A DNA stretch of 64,000 nucleotides, taken from NCBI RefSeq assembly GCF_003024385.1, contig NZ_PVZN01000001.1:310001-374000 (forward strand), read 5' to 3'. Of this stretch, positions 56,174-64,000 are shown piece after piece. Origin of the DNA: Pseudomonas sp. BBP2017. Lineage in GTDB: Bacteria > Pseudomonadota > Gammaproteobacteria > Pseudomonadales > Pseudomonadaceae. The notes beneath the pieces were generated by a model. That model made no database searches. It was not told where the DNA came from and saw only the letters and a list, made by a program, of their open reading frames with translations. A program made the position numbers and the translations under genes. Position 1 is the stretch's first letter, and each line of letters opens with the position of its first letter.

Positions 56174-56860
56174 ATGAACGCCAGCGCCCAAGCCCCTGTG
56201 ACCGCCCTGCCCCCGTTACTTACCCATGGCGAAGTTCGCCTGTCGGCCGAGCAGATCTACCCGCGTCTGTTCGACGCCATTCTCGAACAGCGCCTGGCGC
56301 CGGGCAGCGCCCTGCCTGAACAGGCACTGGGTGAAGCGTTCGGAGTCAGTCGCACCGTGATTCGCCGGGTGTTGGGCCGCCTGTGCGACCAGCAAGTGAT
56401 CGTTCAACGCCCGAGTCACACCGCGCGCCTGGCAGCCCCCGACCCGCAACAAGCGCGGCAGATCCTCAGCGCCCGGCGTCTGGCCGAAACCACCCTGATC
56501 ACCCTCGCCGCACAACGCTCGCGACCGGCAAAAATCCGCCAACTGCGTGAACTGGTCGCGCGCGAACGCCAGCACCACGAACAGGGTCAGCGCTGCACGG
56601 CAATCCGCCTGGGCGGCGAGTTCCACCTGAAACTGGCGGAGATCGCCAACAACGCTCCGTTGACGCGCTTTCTCAATGGTCTGGTGCCACAAACTTCGTT
56701 GATCATCGCCCAGTACGAAGCTCGCCCGTGCAGCCATTGCGCCTGGCAGGAGCACGCCGCGATCATCGATGCGCTCGAACGGGGTGACGGCGAAGCGGCC
56801 CTGGCCTTGATGCACCAGCACCTGGACCATATCGAGGCCAAGCTGGATCTGGAATCCTGA
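56174..56860 (+). CDS. GntR/FCD regulator, second copy
   Basis: The 228-residue protein also has GntR (AEQIYPRLFDAILEQRLAPGSALPEQALGEAFGVSRTVIRRVLGRLCDQQVI, about 20-85) and FCD domains (FHLKLAEIANNAP, EHAAIIDALERGD). FGVSRTVIRRVL differs from its neighbour, so the two likely bind different sites. Both lie on one strand, 16 bases apart. In several pseudomonads such a GntR accompanies uptake of an organic acid or purine breakdown product; the ligand here is not known. Confidence 0.85.
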   Translation: MNASAQAPVTALPPLLTHGEVRLSAEQIYPRLFDAILEQRLAPGSALPEQALGEAFGVSRTVIRRVLGRLCDQQVIVQRPSHTARLAAPDPQQARQILSARRLAETTLITLAAQRSRPAKIRQLRELVARERQHHEQGQRCTAIRLGGEFHLKLAEIANNAPLTRFLNGLVPQTSLIIAQYEARPCSHCAWQEHAAIIDALERGDGEAALALMHQHLDHIEAKLDLES

Positions 56861-56948
56861 ACCTGCTGGAGCGGGCCTTGTCCCGCGATCGGTCGCGCAG
56901 CGGCCGTAAAATCTGAGCTTGCGGTACAACTGTCACACCGCATTAGGT

Positions 56949-57179
56949 TCAGCATGAAATCCCGAGAAAGCCAACATCTGCTACTTGCAGCGCTGAGATT
57001 TGATGTTCAAACGCTGCAGGCTCCTGAATTTGCACCCAGAAGCACAGCCACCGCCTTGGGGGGCTGCCACCGCCGTAATACAGAGTTCTTCCCGTTACCG
57101 TGGGTCGTTGCAGCGGCTCCATGAAAGATCGCATTTGCTGTAAATGGCCACCACCGCCCCGCCAAGGTATACTAACCAT
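56949..57179 (-). pseudogene. Truncated copy of effector C-terminal domain (array end)
   Basis: The reading frame starts at the ATG that overlaps the imm1 stop (TAATG). Residues about 8-54 (GHLQQMRSFMEPLQRPTVTG and on through TLYYGGG and FWVQIQEP) match the effector C-terminal domain (HLKQMTSLMETLQRPTV, TLYYGGG, FWVQIQ), but homology stops at about base 57018 and the last 22 residues are unrelated. It is thus a 5' remnant of a fourth domain copy, marking the downstream edge of the array before the GntR genes. Confidence 0.8.
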
Positions 57180-57930
57180 TAATCAGTACTGAGCGGAACG
57201 TTAACTTTCGCCTTAATGCAAGGCACACCGGGAGACAGATAAGGCCTAATGAACTCCGCTACTTTTTCTTTTTGCTTTCGCCTGCAAAAAACGTTGAGAC
57301 TCCAACTTACTATTCGACCAAGCCGCTGATCGAAGTGAGTAAATTTTAAATCTACAACCTCCCTATTGGTTGCAATAGCCAACTGTGTGAAATCTCTCCA
57401 CTCATATATCAAATGATGATATTGAGCGTGCATTTCTCGATAGCTCTTTGAGTACGCCATCGAGAGGTACGTCAAGCCCAGGCCTCCGGGACCTATCAGC
57501 GCGCCGAGCAAGAAAGACGGGTCAATGGTAGCCATGAAAATGAAAAAATCGCCGTTATTCCTGCAAGCCATTTCAAAAATGTCAGAGCCCATTTCGGGAA
57601 ATCTTTCCATTCACAGCACTCCACCCCTGACTTAGTAAAGCGATAGGCAAAATTCATTCGCTGATGGGTCATGGACGAAACCACTGACAACATAAGTATA
57701 TAAAAAAATACACACGAAGATATTCGCCAAGACTGACCCATCCCTTCATACACCGAATACATAATGAACGCCCTCACCAATATTAATATAGCCATGAAAA
57801 AAAACATACCATTGGCTACAAATGTGTTGTAGTTACGCGCCCGAATCACCCAAGCCATTAATTCAGGCTCGTGCGAAAATTTCCATTGAAGCTGCGACGG
57901 CAGATCAAGGGACTTATCAAGATCAAACAT
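57179..57930 (-). pseudogene. Immunity-like membrane protein gene 1, one base short
   Basis: Read across a single missing base it encodes a protein of about 250 residues with four hydrophobic segments (FVANGMFFFMAILILVRAF, SCVFFYILMLSVVS, LAGITAIFFIFMATID, LGALIGPGGLGLTYLS), followed by a cytosolic C-terminal part ending VNVPLSTD. The break lies in the A6 run at 57543-57548; paralogues have one base more and adding one restores the frame. The position directly after a toxin domain suggests an immunity protein against the effector (inference). Confidence 0.75.
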
Positions 57931-58640
57931 TATAGTTCTCAACGATAAGTTTAATTAGGGACCATCAACTTCAATAGCTCAGTGCTTTTGTATGTCAGCA
58001 CAATGCCATCCTTTTCCATCAGTTCATTGTTAAACGTATTATTGGCACGATCGGCCTCGTTCACCGCCCATTCCAGTGCCAGTCGAAACATGTAACCGCG
58101 ACCATCTGACCGCTGCCGCACGTCGCGCGGGTATTTAACTTCCAACTCAAGGATCGGATTGCCCGTCGGACTGTCAATCCAGACTTGCCACAGACGGTGT
58201 TGATCTTTTGAGGTGTAAGTGAAATCTGCTGGGCGAAGGTTATATACGGGTCCGCTGGGCAACTCTCCGAGCCGCTTCGGATCGACCCAGTTGCCATCAA
58301 GAAACTGGTCGTAAACGTTATTCTCCGTGGCATACAGCCGATCTTTAGAGAAATAGCGCTTCTCGACGATTGCCGGTTGCAAGGTCAGCTCTTTGCCCGC
58401 CAGCGGTGCCGGCAGTTGGATTTGTACCCAGAAGCCCAGACACTTTCTCGGGGTGCTGCCACCACCGTAATACAGAGTTCTTCCCATTACCGTGGGTCGT
58501 TGCAAGGTCTCCATCAGGGAGGTCATCTGCTTGAGATGCCCATCATCGTCCAACCATTCGGGGGCTGCCCCGCACCCCCGGCTGCAACGGTACAACCACA
58601 AGCGCAGCCCCTCACGTTTGAAACGGTCGGCGGTCCATGA
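57661..58640 (-). repeat. Near-identical direct repeat, downstream copy (with 60471-61449)
   Basis: About 980 bases covering the 5' part of imm1 and nearly all of CTD-A are almost identical to 60471-61449, covering the 5' part of imm3 and the effector's C-terminal domain. The copies are 2,808 bases apart. The intervening CTD-B/imm2 and the 3' halves of the imm genes are more diverged, which indicates recent duplication or gene conversion. Confidence 0.8.
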
Positions 58641-58652
58641 ACGCTCAACCAT
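57951..58652 (-). CDS. Displaced effector C-terminal domain, copy A
   Basis: A standalone protein of 233 residues that equals the effector's last 225 residues almost exactly, starting at FKREGLRLWLYRC directly after the effector's final TM helix, with an added MVERSWTADR start. The shared body runs through LYYGGGSTPRK, FWVQIQ, EKRYFSKDRLYATENN and DQFLDGNWVDPKRLGELP to STELLKLMVPN. Its ATG overlaps the imm2 stop (TGATG). It lacks the membrane helices and secretion part, so alone it is probably not delivered; it may be an orphan toxin module kept for recombination. Confidence 0.8.
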   Translation of the reverse strand: MVERSWTADRFKREGLRLWLYRCSRGCGAAPEWLDDDGHLKQMTSLMETLQRPTVMGRTLYYGGGSTPRKCLGFWVQIQLPAPLAGKELTLQPAIVEKRYFSKDRLYATENNVYDQFLDGNWVDPKRLGELPSGPVYNLRPADFTYTSKDQHRLWQVWIDSPTGNPILELEVKYPRDVRQRSDGRGYMFRLALEWAVNEADRANNTFNNELMEKDGIVLTYKSTELLKLMVPN

Positions 58653-59406
58653 CAGTCGGTACTAAGCGGAACATTAACTTTGGTCTTAATGAAAGGCACA
58701 CCTGGAGACAGATAAGGCCTGATAAACTCCGCCACCCTTTCTTTTTGCTTTCGTTTGCAAAAAATATTCAGGCTCCAATTAGTTTCAAAGTCATCCCCGC
58801 CCATGGTGATGGTGTATTTCAAATCGACCACCTCACGATTGGTAGCAATGGCGAGCTGCGTAAATTCTTCCCACTTAAACGCATAGTGATGGTAGTAGGT
58901 ATGCATTTCCCGATAATTCTTTGAGTACGCCATCGAGAGATACGTCAAACCCACACCACCAGGACCTATCAGCGCCCCAAGCAAAAATGATGGATCAATA
59001 GTCGCCATGAAAATAAAAAAAATCGCCGTTATCCCCGCAAGCCATTTCAAAAAAGTCAGGACCCATTCCGGAAAATCTTTCCAATTACAATACTCAACTC
59101 CAGAGTGAGTAAATCGATAGGCAAAATTCATTCGCTGATGGGTCATACTAGAAATCGTGAGTGCAATAATTATGAAAAAACACAAACTAATTATGCCCCT
59201 GAACAACAAACCTTCACCCGGCGCCGGTACTAAATATACAACATATGCCCCCCAGCTATCAAAATAGACATAAATGCGAACATGCAATTAGCCACGAACG
59301 TATTATAATTACGCGCCCGAGTCATCCAGCCTAACAACTCGGGCTCATGCGCAAATTTCCATTGAAGCTGCGGTGGTAGATCAAGGGACTTATTAAAACT
59401 CAACAT
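58652..59406 (-). pseudogene. Immunity-like membrane protein gene 2, one base short
   Basis: This paralogue (about 251 residues if repaired) starts MLSFNKSLDLPPQLQWKFAH and ends KVNVPLSTD. One base is missing in the C6 run at 59248-59253; with a seventh C the reading runs ILIAGGAYVVYLVPAPGEG, in line with paralogues. Hydrophobic segments and GALIGPGGVGLTYLSMAYS are conserved. The extracytoplasmic loop (LVPAPGEGLLFRGI) differs from copies 1 and 3, so specificity may differ. It is followed by CTD-A with overlapping stop and start. Confidence 0.75.
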
Positions 59407-59414
59407 ACTAGCGC

Positions 59415-59993
59415 TCAATGATCACTTGAATGAGGGACGTGCAATTTTAATACCTGAGTGCTTTTATGGGTGAGCACGATGCCATCCTTCTCCATCAGCT
59501 CACTGCTAGATGCGCTGTTGACTCGATCAGCCTCGTTCGCCGCCCATTCAAGAGCCAGTCGGAACATGTAACCGCGGCCATCTGACCGCTGCCGCACGTC
59601 GCGCGGGTATTTAACTTCCAACTCAAGGATCGGACTGGCCGTCGGACTGTCAATCCAGACTTGCCACAGACGATGTTGTTCCCTCGAGGTGTAAGTGAAG
59701 TCCGCTGAGCGAAGGCTATATACGGGTCCGCTGGGCAACTCTCCGAGTCGCTTCGGATCGACCCAGTTACCATCAAGAAACTGGTCGTAAACGTTATTCT
59801 CCGTGGCGTACATCCGATCTTTAGAGAAATAGCGTCTCTCGACAATTGCCGGTTGCAAGGTCAGCTCTTTGCCCGCCAGCGCTGCCGGCAGTTGGATTTG
59901 CACCCAGAAGCCCATACACTTTCTCGAGGCACTGTTACCACCGCAATACAAAGCGCGTCCAACTACAGAGAACCGTAGCTGCCTATCCCCCAT
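59415..59993 (-). CDS. Displaced effector C-terminal domain, copy B (short and diverged)
   Basis: A 192-residue protein related to the last ~180 residues of the effector: RQLRFSVVGRALYCGGNSAS replaces LQRPTVMGRTLYYGGGSTP, then FWVQIQLPA onward is close to the effector through KYPRDVRQRSDGRGYMFRLALEW. The tail diverges (STQVLKLHVPHSSDH). Its ATG overlaps the imm3 stop (TAATG). It lacks the first ~35 residues of the domain. Like copy A it cannot be secreted on its own by the effector's route. Confidence 0.75.
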   Translation of the reverse strand: MGDRQLRFSVVGRALYCGGNSASRKCMGFWVQIQLPAALAGKELTLQPAIVERRYFSKDRMYATENNVYDQFLDGNWVDPKRLGELPSGPVYSLRSADFTYTSREQHRLWQVWIDSPTASPILELEVKYPRDVRQRSDGRGYMFRLALEWAANEADRVNSASSSELMEKDGIVLTHKSTQVLKLHVPHSSDH

Positions 59994-60738
59994 TAGTACT
60001 GTGGAACGTCAGCCTTGGTTTTAATGCAAGGCACACCTGGAGACAGATAAGATTTAATAAAATCAGCCACGCTTTCTTTCTGTTTCCTTTTGCAAAAAAT
60101 ATTAACTCCCCCACTGGTTATATGATCACGCCCTTCTTGGGTCACGCTATATTTAAACTCGACGATTTCTCTATTAGTAACAATAGCGAGCTGCGTAAGC
60201 TCATCCCACTTAAATGCATAGCAATGGTATTGGGCATGCATCTCCCTATAACTTTTTGAGTATGCCATCGAAAGATATGTCAAACCCACTCCACCAGGAC
60301 CTATCAGCGCACCAAGCAAAAACGACGGATCAATGGTTGCCATGAAAATAAATAAAATCGCCGTTATCCCTGCAAGCCACTTCAAAAATGTCAGGGGCCA
60401 TTTGGGGAAATCCTTCCACTCACAATGCTCCAATCCCGACTCACTAAAACGATAAGCACAATTTATTCGCTGATGGGTCATGGACGAAACCACTGACAAC
60501 ATAAGTATAAAAAAAATATACACGAAGATATTCGCCAAGACTGATCCATCCCTTCATACACCGAATACATAATGAATGCGCCCCCCAATATTAATAAAGC
60601 CATGAAAAAAAACATACCATTGGCTACAAATGTGTTGTAGTTACGCGCCCGAATCACCCAAGCCATTAACTCAGGCTCGTGCGAAAATTTCCATTGAAGC
60701 TGCGACGGCAGATCAAGGGACTTATCAAGATCAAACAT
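59993..60738 (-). pseudogene. Immunity-like membrane protein gene 3, one base short
   Basis: Directly after the effector (21 bases), this gene starts MFDLDKSLDLPSQLQWKFSH and if repaired makes about 248 residues ending KTKADVPQY. One base is missing near the A8 run at 60509-60516 (T8 in the mRNA sense). In zero frame the mRNA reads U UUU UUA, which is a classical -1 slippery heptamer; slippage there would yield CIFFLILMLSVVS, joining the two parts. Whether this occurs is unknown. As first gene after the effector it is the best candidate for the cognate immunity protein. Confidence 0.75.
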
Positions 60739-61449
60739 TATAGTTCTCAACGATAAGTTTAATTAGGGACCATCAACTTCAATAGCTCAGTGCTTTTGTA
60801 TGTCAGCACAATGCCATCCTTTTCCATCAGTTCATTGTTAAACGTATTATTGGCACGATCGGCCTCGTTCACCGCCCATTCCAGTGCCAGTCGGAACATG
60901 TAACCACGGCCATCTGACCGCTGCCGCACGTCGCGCGGGTATTTAACTTCCAACTCAAGGATCGGACTGGCCGCCGGACTGTCAATCCAGACTTGCCACA
61001 GACGATGTTGTTCCCTTGAGGTGTAAGTGAAGTCCGCTGAGCGAAGGCTATATACGGGTCCGTTGGGCAACTCTCCGAGTCGCTTCGGATCGACCCAGTT
61101 ACCATCAAGAAACTGGTCGTAAAAATTATTCTCCGTGGCGTACAGCCGATCTTTAGAGAAATAGCGCTTCTCGACTATTGCTGGTTGTAAGATCAGCTCT
61201 TTGCCCGCCAGCGCTGCCGGCACCTGGATTTGTACCCAGAAGCCCAGACACTTTCTCGGGGTGCTGCCACCACCGTAATACAGAGTTCTTCCCATTACCG
61301 TGGGTCGTTGCAAGGTCTCCATCAGGGAGGTCATCTGCTTGAGATGCCCATCATCGCCCAACCATTCGGGGGTTGCCCCGCGCCCCCAACTGCAACGGTA
61401 CAACCACAAGCGCAGTCCTTCGCGCTTGAAGCGGTTGGCGGCCATGGAG
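60471..61449 (-). repeat. Near-identical direct repeat, upstream copy (with 57661-58640)
   Basis: Partner of the repeat at 57661-58640; it spans the 3' end of the effector gene and the 5' part of imm3. Differences are scattered single bases. Similarity ends at the codons for the effector's last TM helix, so the repeat boundary coincides with the domain boundary. Confidence 0.8.
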
Positions 61450-64000
61450 ACCATCAAATAGGCAATTCCGAGGAGCGCTAAAGTGATAGTGACTGGCGTC
61501 GACATTACCCAGGCAAAACCGAACCAATAACCGAGGCCTGCGCCGACTAGTTGGGTCGTTGCCGCAATAGACATTCCGAAAACCACACCGAACTTTGTCC
61601 AGAGCAGCGCTTTCTCTTCCTCGCTCGTGGCGCCACCAGCATCTTCAGAAATCTGCCAAGCCTCAAGGCCCGCCGCAACAGCCCCCAACGCTGCCCAGGT
61701 CACCGTGCGTAAAATCAGACCTTTTGAAACCGTCGCAAACTCGTTTGCCACCGCAGCCTGGCTCCCCCCCGCGGAAGCGGTTTTGGTTTGCCCCAACCAT
61801 TTAGAGTATCCGGCCTCAGCAACTTTCAGAGTTCTGTTACCCAACTCCGCAGCCATCCCTCCCGCCCGACTCCAGGCCGGCCCAACCCACAGCGCCGCAA
61901 TGGCATTGGCTGTATACGCCGCATTTGCCCCCAACGTGCGCCATTCATCAGCGGTAAAGCGACCGTCGTTCTGCGCCTGCTTGGCGGTGTTCCAAAGGTT
62001 CCACGCGTTCAGACCGACCAGCAACGCCGGCAGGGCATTGCCCAGGTTCTGCGCCATCCAGGCTTTGGTGCGCCTCAGGTAATCCTGGGTACCGGCCAGT
62101 TTCAGTTGCGCCCTCACCTCGGCCTGCCCCAGGTCGGCGAGCCAGCCGTTGATTTGCTCCAGGCTGGCATTCAGGCGCGTGCTACCCGATGCTTGCGCGA
62201 TGACCTGGTTGGGACGCTTCAGGAACAATGCTTTGAGCTGTTCTTCATAGGCTTGCAGCGATCTTCGCGCGGCGCGTTGGTCGTAAGCCGCAGCTTGGCG
62301 GAGCAATACGCCTTTGGCGCCGGCTATTTTGTTGTTCACGGTGTTCACTTGTAGCAGCCAGGTCTGGTAGTCGCGCGCATAGCTCGGATTGATGCGCAGT
62401 TGGGTAGCCGTGGCGATTTCCGTGGAGATCAACACCTGGGTGGCCGCGAGGGTGAATCCGAGCTGCTGCTTCATGGCCGGCAGCAGTATGCCGCTCAGCC
62501 CGTGCCAGGCGTCCATGGCCTGGTTGTTGGCGACTTTGACCAAGGTGCTCAGCGCTTGCCTGGCGGCACTGCTCATGGCGTTGTAGTGCTGGCTGTTTTG
62601 TAACGTCTGCAGGTCGAAGACCGCTTTGATCTCATTGGCCCGGGTGGCCATGCTGGTGACATCGGCCGCCGAGCTCGGCGTCAGCGCCGGTGCGCTGCCA
62701 TCCCCTTCGCGCCCTTGGTCGTCAAGGGTTCCGTAGGTCGTGAAGTTGTGCGACACCGTTTTGATCAAGGTCGCCACTTCCGGGTTGAAGTTGAACAGCG
62801 CCAGGCCAAACAGGCTGCTCGGTCGCTCAGCTTGCTGGCACAACCACTGCTGCCCGTGCTGGCCATTGCCCAGCAGGGTGTAAAGCGCGTGAGCGGTCTC
62901 CAGCAGTTGGCTGGCTTGGTCGACGTTGCAGGTGTCGTGGTAAACAGCTTCTGCGCTGGGGCTGAGGCGATCGAGCCAGGTGAGCAGATCAGCTTCGCTA
63001 CGCTGGCAATGGTCCTGCAGCCGTTGCGCCTGGGCGGAGGTCTGACTCAGGTACTGCTGTGCTTCATCAAAGCGTACGTCCTCGCGCCAAAGACGCTTGG
63101 CATTCCATTCTTCAAGGGCTGTTTGCCAATCGCCTTGAGCGGGCAGTTGCCCCCATCGGGCTTCAAACGAGGCCTTGGCGGCAGTGACTGCCGAGGCCGC
63201 GCCCAGCTCCACCATACCGTCCAGATCGGCAGAGACCAGGTCCTTGCCGCGCTCGACTTCATCCATGGCTTTGAGCAGGCGGTACAAGTCGTCGGTGCAG
63301 GCTTGGCGTTGAAGCGGGTCCTGGATCGAGTCCGGGATGAACGCATCGGTGTCAAACCCACACAACCGCTCGACGGCGACAGCGCTTTCCAGTGTGTGCT
63401 GATGCAGGTTTTCAAACCGGCTCTGTTCCATGAGCCGACCGCTGAGGTTCATGCTCAGGTCATCGACCATGGCTAACGGATCATCCAGGGCGATGAACAG
63501 CGCGGTGTCCTGTTCGGGAACCCTGCCGCGCACCAACGCCTCTTCGAACGCGGGTTTGTACGGCAGGCCAGGCTCGCTTGCGGTGGTCGGCAGCAGCGTG
63601 CTGGCGAAGGTCGGGGCTGTTGCGCCATAGACGAAAATATCCGCCACGCGGTTGCCCAGCTCGGTAATCTCGTCACCGTGCTCGGCTTTTCCGCTGGCGC
63701 AGAACGCTGGCAGATCGAGGGAGCGCATCCATTGGCGTTGTGCGGGGGCATTGCTGCGCATCAGCTCGCACATACGCCAGGTCCATTGCACCGGCGAGAA
63801 AGCGATACGCAGCTGGCTGCGGCGGGAATACAGCAGGTACGGATGGGTTTCGCCCGGGTTGTGACGAACATCCTGATTCAGCTGGCCGTCAGTCCACAGG
63901 TGCCGCGTGAAGTGTTCAGCGGTTACCTGATATTCATGGAAGGTCTGGTCGACACTGTTCCACACATAGAGCCAGCCATCGCGTAACTGGCGCAGGGTGT
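60759..64000 (-). CDS. VasX/BTH_I2691-like type VI secretion effector, 5' end off window
   Basis: At least 1,079 residues are open, running off the right edge; the visible N-terminal LRQLRDGWLYVWNSVDQTFHEYQV fits the VasX-type N-terminal domain, whose first ~60 residues are missing here. A GTG at 63965 is therefore not the true start. The middle (about 150-640 counted from that GTG) is helical. Hydrophobic segments near 640-710 and clear TM helices near 748-775, 792-821 and 822-842 suggest a pore former. The last 225 residues form a soluble domain copied twice downstream. A G7 run near 61774 is in frame, so the gene itself is intact. Function by family inference: antibacterial membrane toxin. 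Confidence 0.82.
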   Translation of the reverse strand, partial: TLRQLRDGWLYVWNSVDQTFHEYQVTAEHFTRHLWTDGQLNQDVRHNPGETHPYLLYSRRSQLRIAFSPVQWTWRMCELMRSNAPAQRQWMRSLDLPAFCASGKAEHGDEITELGNRVADIFVYGATAPTFASTLLPTTASEPGLPYKPAFEEALVRGRVPEQDTALFIALDDPLAMVDDLSMNLSGRLMEQSRFENLHQHTLESAVAVERLCGFDTDAFIPDSIQDPLQRQACTDDLYRLLKAMDEVERGKDLVSADLDGMVELGAASAVTAAKASFEARWGQLPAQGDWQTALEEWNAKRLWREDVRFDEAQQYLSQTSAQAQRLQDHCQRSEADLLTWLDRLSPSAEAVYHDTCNVDQASQLLETAHALYTLLGNGQHGQQWLCQQAERPSSLFGLALFNFNPEVATLIKTVSHNFTTYGTLDDQGREGDGSAPALTPSSAADVTSMATRANEIKAVFDLQTLQNSQHYNAMSSAARQALSTLVKVANNQAMDAWHGLSGILLPAMKQQLGFTLAATQVLISTEIATATQLRINPSYARDYQTWLLQVNTVNNKIAGAKGVLLRQAAAYDQRAARRSLQAYEEQLKALFLKRPNQVIAQASGSTRLNASLEQINGWLADLGQAEVRAQLKLAGTQDYLRRTKAWMAQNLGNALPALLVGLNAWNLWNTAKQAQNDGRFTADEWRTLGANAAYTANAIAALWVGPAWSRAGGMAAELGNRTLKVAEAGYSKWLGQTKTASAGGSQAAVANEFATVSKGLILRTVTWAALGAVAAGLEAWQISEDAGGATSEEEKALLWTKFGVVFGMSIAATTQLVGAGLGYWFGFAWVMSTPVTITLALLGIAYLMVSMAANRFKREGLRLWLYRCSWGRGATPEWLGDDGHLKQMTSLMETLQRPTVMGRTLYYGGGSTPRKCLGFWVQIQVPAALAGKELILQPAIVEKRYFSKDRLYATENNFYDQFLDGNWVDPKRLGELPNGPVYSLRSADFTYTSREQHRLWQVWIDSPAASPILELEVKYPRDVRQRSDGRGYMFRLALEWAVNEADRANNTFNNELMEKDGIVLTYKSTELLKLMVPN

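Noticed and set aside
57179..60738. Calling the imm gene halves six separate small genes
   Set aside because: Each pair aligns end to end with its paralogues once one base is restored, so they are single genes with a frame break.

Overview
The window is a contiguous piece of a Pseudomonas chromosome, most likely from the P. putida group. The signs are high GC, the lipoprotein oprI, the ThrH phosphatase, an iron-sulfur APS reductase (CysH), the acnD/prpF form of the methylcitrate cluster, and P. putida-style palindromic repeats containing GCGGGCTTGCCCCGCGATG. No rRNA, tRNA, CRISPR array, insertion sequence with a transposase, or prophage was seen.

Layout. 1-3.2 kb: the 3' end of ppiB, then lpxH, miaE, a tandem universal stress protein and a DUF1289 protein. 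3.2-14.7 kb: acnB behind a long palindromic leader, then, convergent, the propionate (2-methylcitrate) cluster regulator-prpB-prpC-acnD-prpF-prpD, with two copies of a GntR-type operator in front of the regulator. 14.9-18.0 kb: a three-gene envelope operon of retropepsin-like protease, inactive transglutaminase with membrane domain, and ATP-grasp ligase. 18.1-25.6 kb: pabB, thrH, cysH, cysB, a UspA protein, a 5'-nucleotidase, a PilZ-like protein and DAHP synthase. 25.7-42.0 kb: GNAT protein, oprI facing an L,D-transpeptidase, tesA diverging from a YbbA/YbbP-type ABC system, greB, DUF3422, an MltF-like transglycosylase, TatD, a chemoreceptor, a thioesterase, a CHAD protein and a patatin. 42.1-49.9 kb: a complete potassium operon kdpFABCDE, including the 29-codon kdpF. 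50.0-53.3 kb: a PAS-GGDEF-EAL protein and an Aer-like receptor. 53.5-56.9 kb: an XRE regulator, a DctA-type transporter and two GntR regulators.

The accessory region is 56.9-64.0 kb and is read entirely on the minus strand. It starts off the right edge with a large VasX/BTH_I2691-like type VI secretion effector: an N-terminal VasX-like part, several membrane segments and a C-terminal domain of about 225 residues. Downstream lies a tandem array in which an immunity-like membrane protein gene alternates with displaced copies of the effector's C-terminal domain: effector, imm3, CTD-B, imm2, CTD-A, imm1, CTD remnant. At the three internal imm/CTD junctions the stop codon overlaps the next start. 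All three immunity-like genes lack exactly one base, each in a different homopolymer run, so all three are broken as read. This array, and what its frameshifts mean, is the most unusual item here.

Elsewhere the genes are mostly core metabolism and envelope functions. The prp cluster, acnB and dctA all serve carbon use (propionate, the TCA cycle, C4-dicarboxylates). The kdp operon, the protease/ATP-grasp operon, the L,D-transpeptidase with oprI, and the lytic transglycosylase serve osmotic and cell-wall homeostasis.
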